A stretch of 41,069 nucleotides of DNA from Sphacelaria rigidula (taxonomy: Eukaryota > Phaeophyceae > Sphacelariales): positions 1 through 41,069 of the forward strand of contig CAXNAA020000008.1 of NCBI GenBank assembly GCA_964200075.2, read 5' to 3'. A model generated the notes under the pieces. It saw only the letters and a list, made by a program, of their open reading frames with translations, did not search any database and was not told where the DNA came from. The translations under genes and the position numbers were made by a program. Numbering within the stretch: position 1 is the first letter of the stretch; every line of letters starts with the position of its first letter. Of the stretch, positions 11,358 to 22,600 are shown one piece after another.

Positions 11358-12082
11358 ACACAGCACACTCGACGTTGCGCAGTACATTTCCCACATCATG
11401 TTCGTACTGTATGTCCACGGATGAGTACATTCTCCATATACAGCGCAGGGGCAACACGTGGCCGAATTGCAGGTGAGGCAGTCGCCGAAATTTTCATCTG
11501 CAACCTCTGTTCCAGGGAGATGTAACTCGATATCGCTAGACGGACAATTCCATAACCACCTTACCGGCTGCCAGACTTCACAGACTGTCGGGACGTAGGA
11601 TCCACTCGCTTTGCTACTGTCTGTACGGGGGTGTTGCTTCTTTGCCAGGTACGCTTTGGAGCATGATACTCGATGTGGATCGTGGTTGTACATGGGCACA
11701 ATACGCTGAGGGTTCTTACTCCAGACTTCGATTTGGAGGATGATACTATTAGTAGGTGGGCAGCAGCGACTGCTGTTTGTCCAGGTCCCCTTAGAGCAGG
11801 ATGTGATAGGTGTCCCCTAGACAAAGTTATCCCCAGAAACGCGATATCGATGGAGATTTCAGAGTGGAAACAACTAGCAAAAGAACACCATCGCAAGAAT
11901 CCGCTCGCGAAAACTATCGCAAGAATCAGCTCGTAAGAATCCCGACACACAAAAGGAGTCGCAGGAAAGCAATCAGTCGAATTTTTACCTGCAGCAGACA
12001 CCAACTTCAAACGGTGAAATTGGAGTGCGAGTTTTTCGGATCAGGTGGCCGAGGGGTCAAGCATGCCGTACTTGTGTCGGAC

Positions 12083-12320
12083 CGTGCGGGCCAATCAGGT
12101 CTTCGGGCGACCTGCCCCATCACGGCTAGGCGAAATCTGTCGACAAGAACCAAATGACCAGCGCGGGGATGGTTGTCCAGGGTTGGATCACTGCGAAGAT
12201 CATGTGGGGGCCTCATCCCTGGCCAAGATAAGCCTCACTAGGTTTTGAAGTACAGGGTGGTCGCAGCTTTGTTTCATGGTATTACTTGCACTCAGTATCG
12301 CTTTCCCGAATTTTTCCGTA
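12083..12320 (+). repeat. Repeat family 5, copy 2
   Basis: The opposite-orientation partner of 268-500. Just upstream (12045) GTGGCCGAGGGGTCAAGC resembles the A box of a class II tRNA (Leu/Ser), which would fit a SINE, but no B box is clear. Confidence 0.6.
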
Positions 12321-13555
12321 GTGTCTCTCGAGTTGCAATTCCATACTGAGAAGTGATAATTCTTATCAATACAAGGTGGACCGGAAAAAAACGGGAATTA
12401 GTGTACATGATACGATGTGGTCATGTTCACGACGCACTAAACCCAGGTGGGGCAGGGAAAGACAAGTGAGCTACCGTCATGAATTCCGTGTATCCCTTCG
12501 CCTATGACTTGCATAGTGCAGTCAACATATACGTAGTGGTCGGGGGTGGACAGGTGATACGTGGGCAGTTGATCTCGGCAGCTGAGAATTGCCCAGAACG
12601 TGCAAGGGAGTATGCAACGGCAGCTGCTGCTGCAGTGGGAGAGGCGTACTGCACTCTTTTTGTATCGTGTTGTACTTCATGTATGCTCGCCGCATCACTG
12701 GTATACCTCTCAACGAGATTTTGCCGTATGCAACAAGGACGGAAATGGCGCCCCACCCCGAGCACAAACAGCTGTGCAGCAATAATATATCCCAAAGCCA
12801 CAAGTGGCGGGCGGCCCTCGCCGGTCGCCGTATCCTGTTGGAAACTCTCAACCGCGTTCCATACTGCTCGCTACATCACATGTACACTACCCAGCGCGAA
12901 TCATGCACCTGAAAATAGACTGGATGACTTTCCGTCTTCGTCATAACCCCGCTGCATACACGGATTTTAAGCACCACACCACTATATCCTTCGTCCAGAT
13001 GCCACACACATCATTCCCAACCAGCCTCGATTGCCAACTTTTAGACCCGGTCCCTAGAAGGTTAAGCTGGTGAACAGCAAACTGCGCAAGGACCTGATAC
13101 GGGCAGGTATGAGGAACCCTCAGTACGAATTTGTTTCGAACGCGCAATTTTCGGAAGTCGCGAGACAAAACTCCGCCCGGGTTGGAGGACTTGTGCCATA
13201 TAGTTGCAACCCATGTAGCCCTCTTGTTCATGTTCGTGGGGCGAGGAGCGAGCACATTTTATGCCATTTGCGTGGCAGTCTTTCGTCCCTGATCGCCGTG
13301 AAGATTGCGGTTGAGGCAACCGGCAACCGCACCGAAATGTGTCTGGCCCGCGTTCACTTACAAATTCAGTAATCGCAGTCGACAATGGTTCGGAACTTGC
13401 GAGCCTGGGTGCGAACATCTCCATGCAACCATCGCACTTTAATTAAACTGAGCACAAAAACCGAGTGCTCAATGATCACACCAGGATAAGGCAGTTAACG
13501 ATCACACCAGAGTCAGATAGTCTTCTTACTATCAAACTCGATCCAATACACAGAC

Positions 13556-15820
13556 ATGCGCCCGTCGACCAAGCCCCGAACCCTATTTTTCTTTCTACGA
13601 ACGTTGAGGGGTTATACTCTAAATAAACTTGATTCACCTCCATCGAAGTGGCGAAAAGGTTGCAACAAGAACGAACCAGCTTACACCTGGGCACGGACCA
13701 ACGTGACATCTGGCTGCACAGTATCACGGAATCCCCCTCAAATTCATCGGCGAGGACAAGTAGTGACATCGCCGACGTGCGAAGCCCACCCCGCGAAGGG
13801 CACAAGACAGATTGCAAGCTCAAGGAGGTACAATACAGGCAAGACCCCCTGCCGGAGACACGGAAGTGTCCCAGAAGCAAAGGGTCTAAACAACAGAATG
13901 ACACGGAAAGAACAAGAGGTGGCTGCTCTGCAGGGGCCCCAGAGTATTCGGAGATCTGCAATTCCCAGTCCACTCCCATCCTCGGAATTTGATCTTCACG
14001 TTGAGGACGACACAATTTTGAAAATACTCATACTTCAACGATGGACTTTAGTGAGAAACGGGTGGGAGTTTCCAGAGAGCGTACGCTACCGGCTCGAGTG
14101 GTAGACGCACCATGCTCGATGGCACCTACTCCGCCCCAAACCAGGTACCATGAAAAACTTCCGAGGCCGCCGTATATCTTGGCAAAATGACGGGCACCCC
14201 CGCGTTACCATGACGGAATGGTTCCCTGGGTTCGCATCATGCCATGGTACCCGATTTGACCGAGTCGCGGACGGTGTGGACGGAAGAATGACGTGAGTCA
14301 GTGAAACCGACGTCGTGCTCGATCGTCCCGAGATCAGCTTGTTGACACCGAAACGAAAACAAGTAGACCAATTAAAATACCCAGCTGGCGCTTAGAGCCA
14401 TGCCCGCGACAGTTGAGGGTGATCCGCGCAAATCAACCAAATTCCCCCCATGTGGAGGAAAAGCACAAGTGATGCAAACCTGTCAACACACCGGTTCCAG
14501 CCCGAACTCCAATTTGAGAACCTTTGAAAATATTGGTTCACCGGGCCACTTCACGCTGTACAAACCGTCGTACATGTTCACAAATACGACTTCAAGGCGT
14601 TGGGAGAAATAGTTACTTACAGGAGCGGTCACTCTGCCCAGCCGAACTGTCTCAGGGTAACTTGATGCCGTGGCAATGTCGCGACTACTGTCGGAACATG
14701 CACATGTTAGGCCTTGCATTTCATCTCGACGGCAACGTCACAAAACGTCACACATCCATCATCCCGGAACGTCGTGGACAAACCGCAACATGTGAACGCG
14801 TCAACTTTCACGACACTGTACGAGACAAAGTTAGTGCACGGCGGCAAACTGCACCGACATTTTCTCAACGATGTGACTTGCGCCCCACTACGCCGATTAC
14901 TGCTTCAAGAGTGACAGCAGAAAAACCGTTCGCTGTGCGCTCACGCCTTCAACGGTGTTTTTTTCGAGAACCGATTTGAAACAATCGAGTCCTCGATCGT
15001 AGTCCGGATCGGGTCGACGGCGGTTGCTTTTCAAGTGTGATCGAAAAACGGTTTGGAATGGATCCTAGCTCACCAGTGGTGTATCCTCGGTGCGTGTTAC
15101 CGCACACTTGAGGCCGACCAAAATGTTGCGCGTCGAACATCCATCTGCATTGAGGACCCTTGCGGGTGCACTTCGAAACGTCTTTAGGAGGTTTTGAACC
15201 GATCTGTCAATATTTCGAAGACTCTACATGATCTCACCGGTTGGACCGGTAACACAATTCATCGCTCGCAATCTGCACTATCGGATGGGTCGGACGTGAA
15301 CAGCCCATGAACTTCGCATCAACTTCCTCGAACCGGATGGCCCAAGAAGAAACATCGAGTGATAGTCTCTAACGCAGATACCCTTTACCGTATCATACAC
15401 ACGGATTCAGCATTAACGTACTCGAACCAGGTGGTCGAAAAAGACTTCTCGAGTGGTCGTATTAAACCACTATGGCTCGACCTGGTACAGGTCTCGAAAG
15501 ACACTTTTGAATCGGACGACAAAGATTAAGTTGTCGATTGACCTCCTTAGAAAGGGTTCAGAACCGTGTACGTGGTCAAGCCACGTGTAGCACTGGCTGT
15601 AGACCCTCTTCAAGTTGGAGGATCCCAGCCCGTCAACGAGTGATTTCCTCCCGTGAATTAATTTCTGCGGACCCCTGTCTGTTGAACGTTCTTCAGAGCG
15701 TTGCAAGAAAATCAGGTCTATTCTGCAATTCTCCGGACAATAACGTTTGGCCCATTACCTTCCTGCTCAGGTCTGGTTTAGGAACTGAGGTACCTCATCT
15801 GGTTTTTTCACGGCTATAGA
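13556..15820 (+). other. Gene-free region, possible decayed retroelement
   Basis: Frames of 90-180 codons overlap here without a recognisable domain. One frame (about 13780-13830) contains EGHKTDCK, which resembles the second half of a CCHC zinc knuckle of a gag protein, but the first two Cys are absent. I see no reverse transcriptase, integrase or LTR. It is best treated as unidentified degenerate sequence. Confidence 0.2.
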
Positions 15821-16509
15821 CGAAAACTTTCACCCAAAGGAATGGGGTTCGGAAAGTAGTTCACGGGAGAAAATGGCCTGTACACGAACTGATTGGTGAC
15901 ATGAAAAATGGAATTGCGTCAAAAGTCTTGGAAAGGACCCAACCAGCCGACACATCGGTTGGGACTTGCACAGGTGACATTGCGCAATGTTCCAACAAGG
16001 AATCAAGCGGTGACGACTTGTGCGGGATGAGGTCAGTTGTTCGACACGCCGTTGTGTGGCGCAGAGCGAGAGTCTTGCTCGATTTCATCTTATTTTCATC
16101 TTTCGCTGGCCGTAGTGGCTCGAGCGATATTCGATTTGAATCGAGGACCACGAAGTGTCTTCTCTACAAAAACACTGCCCTGACGCTGATTAAACCCAGG
16201 CATCCATCTGAGTCCCGCTCGATAGATCGTGCCATGACGACGGTGTTACGTCGTTGCAAGCCTGCCGACTCAAGCCGCTAGGTGTTTGTTACATCGTCGA
16301 TGAAAGAGACGCGGCTATGAAACTCCGCCACGATTATTTGTCGGGGACACGAAATAACCACAAGTTGTTATTATCCTTGGCTCAGGATACTCTTCTCCTT
16401 GATGACCGACCACTCGCCCTTCCCACTAGCGAAAGCGACTGAAACACGCGTGACGGGACAAATTATATTGCTAGGGGGGGGGAAGGTTAGCTTTGAATGA
16501 ACGGGGTGG

Positions 16510-16809
16510 ACAACGTGTCCGTAAATTCGAAGGTGGAGCGCTGATGGAGAGAATGGCTTTCATCACTCGCTTCAAGTTGACCATTTTTCATTCCGTGTCT
16601 GCTCTTCTCTGCTTTTATCACTTGCGTGAGCTCACAGCTGCACGTCGATATACTGCCCGGGAAAACTCAGCGCCTCAGTCGCAAAGCTACTACAGAAAGC
16701 ATACTGGGCCTTGTGGAGGGATATTTTGTAACTGAAACGATTTACTCGCTAATCGACCGCTTTTCACTCTCAATCGTATAATTTACTCCTAATTACACCG
16801 AAACAGTTG
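16510..16809. mobile_element. MITE family 2, copy 4 (most diverged)
   Basis: The interior is recognisable by CATTCCGTGTCTGCTCTT, CTCACAGCTGCACGTCG and AACTGAAACGATTTACTC. The end CACTCTCAATCGTATAATTT followed by ACACCGAAACAG mirrors the left end weakly. Confidence 0.65.
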
Positions 16810-19476
16810 GTAGTTAGCGGCGTGCGGCTAGGTCAAGTACCAACGAAAATCGTCGAACATTTCTATGCATGTGCGAGGATATGGGATTCGATCCAAAAAA
16901 GATTTTCACCAGCTTGTCACCGCAAAAACAACAGCCCCTCGACGAGCTGTGACGTACTTTCCATCAACTATTTTGGAGTAGAGGAGCCCCGACGGGCATG
17001 TCGTGATACCCAATCCAAACCCGAGGCCAATAATGTACGCTCAGCAGTTAGGGAGCAAAAGGACCCTGCGAGTATGGGGTCGGGATCCCATTCAAAAATT
17101 GAACGTTTTTTTTTCATTCAGAGATGAAAGCTTTGTGGCCCTTTCTCAGGAAATGAGTGGTGAGTAGTTTTAGGTCAAACACCCTAATCACGCAATTACC
17201 GCGCATCACGGTAAGGAGGTCTGAAGAAGTCGCAACTACTTCCCTCGACTTCACCCGTAACGTTTGCACAGGGTTCGAAAGAAAAAAGAGCACGTCGATA
17301 ACCACGTACACACGAACCCAAATCACGTATATGAACTCATCAACCTGTTCATCGATCACACGGGGAAAAAAACGCGCTACAGAACAGTATTATATTTATT
17401 ACGTGACAATTTGCGCATCAACCATAATCCGGCAAAGGAAAGTCACTTCGGCACCACGAAAACAAAAAAAAATACGCACACAGTTTCACACAGGCCAAAC
17501 ATGTACTTTTCATCTTCTTCACGTCCACATAGGCCTAATCGCCCCCGCGCCAGTAGAAATTGCGCCGAGGTTTTTCACCGCACAACCATTTTCACTGGCA
17601 TTCCCTCGTCGTTTTCGCCATTTTTCGTTCCTCGGTCGCCGCTGAATGCGCGTAGTTGGCTCTCATCGCTTTTTGAATGGCTTCCGAAAATGATTGTTCT
17701 TGGACGGCGATGACTGTCCCTTGAAAATTGAAGAGAAGCCATTATTTTTCCCACAGCAATCGGACCGCTTTGGGCGACAGGAAAAAACAACAGTCAACAC
17801 GATCCCCTCTAGATTTTTTTTCAACATCTTCCTCCGTCCACGGCATATTTCATGGCCGATTTGACAAGGACGAAAACGCACGAAACGTGACATGAGGGGA
17901 GGGAGGGGACCCAGAAACAGAAACACGCCTTCCAGCTCACGTTTTGGCTGGACGAAATAATTTCCGTCTTTAGGAACACGCACGTCCTTCCCACTCATCC
18001 ATTGCCTCACCCCTTCTCTCACGTCGATGCTCAGACGACCCACCAGCACTGCAGCTCCCGCCATGATGGCCCTGTCTCGTGGCGAAACTCGACGTGGGCG
18101 CCAGCAGGCGTCGTTGATTCATTGCGCTTCTCCGCGGGTGAATCCGCTTCGGTGAAAGATGGCGCAGCCGACGGCCACCCGCCGCGTCGAATGCTCCCGC
18201 GGCGGGTGAATTTCCAGCGCCGCTTATTGGGCGGATAGGGGAACAGGAAATTGGTCAGAAGGAGACATCTCGATCGGTTGTCAACGCATCGTCCATTCCA
18301 CACCAACTTTTCCATCCCGTCACCAATAACGAGGACGGAACCGACAACGTTTTCGTAGTTCCGCACAGTAGAGCCTTGTGGCGATTTCCGGCGCTTGCCA
18401 AACTTTCAGAGGCAGCATTGAACGGCGCCTTCCTCATCAGCTCCGTCGTCCGAGTTGCGAAACTCGTCTACATACTAATCCCGAGTACTCGCCGACCGAA
18501 GGGGACGGAAAACTTTCTCGATCATTTGCATCTCCAGAAAACCTTTTTGCAATCGAACCGTTGCACCATCCCATATGCATGAACTTTATAATTCCGTTAT
18601 ATATGTTGAACGTACCCAGAGGCAGCCTTTTCGTTTCTCCCGTTTTTTTACCACGTTTTCATATGCCCCTGATTTTTTCCAAAGATCAACGTACCCCAGT
18701 ATACGCAACAAAAACATGTAACGTTGACAGCTAGGATCAGGACGGGCATCATCTAGGTGCGATGTAAGAACCCGAAAGTGTACGTACGCCACATAACGAC
18801 CCACCTTCAGACAATATGAACATCCAGCAATTTTCACCTCAGCTGCCCTCCCCAACGGAAATTTCGAAGTCTCATGTGTTTAATTGACTACTACACTGAA
18901 ATCCCTCCCCTTCGAGGTACAGACCACATTTTACTATCAAGAACCATAGGGGCTTGACTATACGATGGAACAAACGAATTTTTGGGTGACCCGAAAAATT
19001 GGTTACACAGGAGCTCATGTAAACAACTACACGAGTGAAAACTAGACCCCCATGCCGTTCGAGTTCTCGGCAGTGATTTATACGCTGACGGAAGGCAGTG
19101 CAGGATGGTGGGCAGCACCCAAGAATGATGGAAGGGGTACACTGTTCTCTCGAATAAAAGCAACCAAGCACCCCGGAGTCGGAAGACGATCCATGAACAT
19201 GAATACATTTCGTTTTTGGGTGGCTGGCCATATATGACACTAATGCAAGATCCCTCGTAACCCCCCCCCTCCCTCTCCCCCCCTCCCCGCGTCCCGTTGG
19301 GTAACGCTTGACTCCACTCCCGACGGCGATGTGACACGCGGCCTCTTCTTCAGATTATCCCGCAAACTCCGCCACAAGTGACGGCAGACGTTACCCCATC
19401 CACGAAGCCCCACCAGCACCTGGCTCGCGAGCACTGGACACCCACAGCACACGCCCCCGGGCGAGGTTTTGTTCTA
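16810..19476. other. 3' flank of the hnRNP-like gene and unresolved sequence
   Basis: The part next to 19476 should hold the 3' UTR; a G-rich tract (minus strand) lies at about 19261-19290. No AATAAA is seen nearby. Around 17.1-18.5 kb there are short protein-like frames on the minus strand, but only the one at 17592-17719 seemed worth listing. Confidence 0.4.
17592..17719 (-). CDS. Possible terminal exon of an unrecognised gene
   Basis: After an ATTTTCAAG acceptor the minus strand encodes a protein-like stretch including SFSEAIQKAMRANYAHSAAT and a charged helix-like end, closed by TGA at 17592-17594. A candidate first exon lies upstream (18064-18023, starting MAGAAVLVGRLSID before GTGAGA), but its phase (0) does not match this one (1), so a middle exon would be needed or one of the two is wrong. 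No family is recognised. Confidence 0.25.
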
Positions 19477-19687
19477 CTAATGACGCCACTGCTGCTGAGA
19501 CTGGTTACTGCCGCCGCCAGCGTGGTATGGCTGGGCACCAACAGGCTGGGCGCCATAAGGCTGCTGGTAGCCACCTTGTTGGTAGCCGCCCTGTTGGTAA
19601 CCACCCTGCTGGTAGCCACTCTGCTGGAAGCTGCCCTGGCCACTGCCCGAGTTATAGGCGTATGACTGCTGCTGCTGGTACCCGCGT
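19477..19687 (-). CDS. Exon 16: Gln/Tyr/Gly prion-like C-terminal tail and stop
   Basis: The exon follows acceptor CTTTCCAACAG and runs 69 residues to a TAG at 19477-19479. It contains a poly-Gln run, then three to four units of the GYQQG type, then PYGAQP repeats and a final QQQWRH. Such composition is typical of the disordered, condensate-forming tails of hnRNPs. The other frames of this stretch are open only because of the repeat. Confidence 0.9.
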
Positions 19688-22600
19688 CTGTTGGAAAGTA
19701 AATTGGGAGGGTTACACGGGCGAGGGTGAATTGAGTCCGGTTCAATATATTGTGAACTCCCAGGTTCAGGATATACCTGATTCATGCAAAATATACAGGA
19801 AAACATTTACAACTTCCTTCGACATGATGGGAAAAAAGGGTCAGACTATGCGTCAACATGGTACAAAAACGGCGACCCCCAAGAGCAGAGGACATTGAGT
19901 GGAGAAGGTGCACCATTCACCGCCATTACTGAGGGAATATCGCAATCTCGGCGGACAAACGACGGTCACCAGCTACAGGTCGAAATACACGCGTCAAGTC
20001 ATCGATCACACTAGATTTGACCTCACTCAAAGTGATGGTCTCTATTAGTGAACCTCCTGCACCAAGTGACCTAGACACCCATGGCTCTGAACACGGATTC
20101 TCCCCCTGATCGCCCTAATTGCCACAAATCAGTCACCAGTACTCACCCTCCTCCGCCACCAGCCATGTAAGGCCCACCTCTGCCGCCGTTGCTCCAGCCA
20201 TTGCCGCCCCTGAAGCTCCCTCTGCATCGGCGGAGAACATTTCATGGAAGGGGATGAGTAAACGCCTGTTAAATGAAAATTGTTACAAACTACCGAATTC
20301 CTCAGTTTCGCGACTTTGGAATTTTCCGCTTCGACGAACGATGATTTCCGAGAAATGTTGGTGACCAGTTTCCCCGCTACAGGTAGACGGCACTCGACTG
20401 ACTGTCGCTTTTTTTCACGAGCCGATCAACAAAACTGCAACACGATTTTTGCTGCCACCCAGCGGTGCACTCGTGTGTGAGGGGCGGAGAGAGAAGTTAG
20501 TCGGGGTGAGGGTAACGAATCACATCCCAGAATGTTTTATGTTCACGGTACTTACTGTCCTCCACCGCCAGCCACGTAACGCCCTCCTCTGCCACCGTTA
20601 AACCCGCCATGGCCGAACCACTCCCTGCTTCAGCAGAATACCCAAAAAACAAGAGGAAGACGTCGCTGTTCACCAAATTTCACTGGATCACCGAATTTCA
20701 AACGACTCTCAACAAGATTCAAGCCAAGTCCAAAGTCACCACCGGCACTCATTCAAGAAAATAATTGAACGACTCGACACGCGGCAAAGATCCTTTAAGT
20801 CGATACGGACAAGCGAAGACGATCAGCACACACACACGAATCACACATACCGTCGCGCCTCACAGAAGTCGCTCATCGACAAATTACACCACAATTTCTC
20901 GCCGTTACACTCGGAGTCACAACAGGCCTACTAAAATTCACGTACAAACTTGCATGCTGAAAAAAATGTTTTTGGTACCAACGCCCCTCACCCGCCACCA
21001 CCTCCGGACATATACGGCCCACCACCCTGATTATACCCTCCACCGCCACCGCGTCCTTGATTGTATCCCCCTCCTCGCCCCCCTCCTCCACGGCCTCCAC
21101 CACGGCCCCCGGTGTGCCCACCACCGCCTTGGTTAAACCCGGAACTGCGGTTGCTGAAACTGCCAGTGCCACGACCCCCTCCCCCGTCACGGTTGTTGTA
21201 GCCGCGGCCGCCACCGCCTTGGTTGTTGCCGCGTCCGCCGCCTCCTCTGTCGTTGAACTTTCCGTTTTTGAGTTGATTTATGGCGTGCAGAAGATATGAT
21301 GTCAGGCACGGGACAAGAGCACATCAGAAAATATTGACGAAGATACTGCTCGCCACAGCATATATTCACCTGTCAAGCACTTCTCGCACAGAGCCGAACA
21401 TCGAGTCGACTAGAAATATGTCTGTCCTGAGTCACTCGGGACGATTTCACTGAAGTCAGGGACGACTTGAACTGGTCATCTTGTGCGATTTAATAGTCAA
21501 GAATGATTGCCGCAGAGGCCGTAAGGTTTGAGCATTCGAAAAAAAACGGCCACGTGGAATACCCTCAGATAACGTGTCGAAAACGGGAATCCCGGTGCAT
21601 GTCATCCAAAAAAGGCATGAGCTGGCCTTCAGAATAGATGGAACCACAACACAACACAACACACGCCATCATGACCGAGAAAAGGTACATACTCACATCC
21701 CTCTTCCGCTTAGCCCTCGCCATGGTGATCTCCAGATCCCTGCGACCAAAGAGATTCAGGAGCAGCAGCAGCAACAACAAGTTCCCATCAGCACACCGGT
21801 CGAGACGTTCGGAAGACACTCTCAAAAGGCTCAATAATTCCGCCGATCAGTTTATTTCGGGCTCGAACACGCTCCGGTTATTCGACATTTTTGGTATTTC
21901 ACAAGCTGGATATTTTTTATTTCACGTCGGTCTCTGGTTCTCTGTCTACAGCACTCTTTAACTGCATTCAAATTTTCCTCTAAATGAGGGGACTTACTTT
22001 CCCATGAAGCTGGTTCCATGCATCTCCGCGATGCACTTCTTCGCGGATTCGCGGTCGGTGTAGTTCACGATGGCGAAGTCGTTGCGACGGGCGTGCGGGA
22101 TGAGCTTGCCGTACACAATCTGTCAACAAAATAGCGCGGGCGCGACACAGTGACAACGAAGGAGTAAGGTCATGCTGTTTTCGACACCGCCGCTCGAGCA
22201 CCCGTGAAAGCATGGTGATGTCATTGTTGGTTTCATTACTCTTTCATTCTCCATTCTCCAAAAAAGCAAAAATAACGAAAAACCCTTACCAACCCACGTA
22301 TAAAATATCCCACAGGTCAGGTCCATGTCCTTTCATATGCGTATATATTGGAGACATGCATCCTTTTCCTTCTTCCAACCTCGTCGGCCATACCTTCTCA
22401 ATGGTACCATGCTGCTCGAAGTGAGCCTTGAATACAGCTTCCTCGACCTCTTCGGAAACGTTGAGAACGTACACACCACGGTCATCGTCTTGCTTGTTCC
22501 CTCGTGTTTCGGCCCAGTCGATCAGTACTTGATTGTCCTGTTCATGTCCAAACATGGCGCGAAATGACACAAGCTATTACACAAGAACTAGAATCAGTAC

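Larger units (their letters stand above)
9860..13555. other. Intergenic sequence without a supported gene
   Basis: Apart from the repeat copies at 11274 and 12083, I find no domain, no conserved exon series and no RNA gene. Longer frames (for example 12479-12946 plus) show no family motif and overlap open frames on the other strand. Confidence 0.4.

Noticed and set aside
12479-12946. 155-codon plus-strand frame
   Set aside because: It overlaps similarly long open frames on the other strand, has no recognisable domain and shows no splice or repeat support.
13648-13992. Gag-like frame with EGHKTDCK
   Set aside because: Only half a zinc knuckle, with no other retroelement domain or LTR in reach; kept only as a low-confidence regional note.
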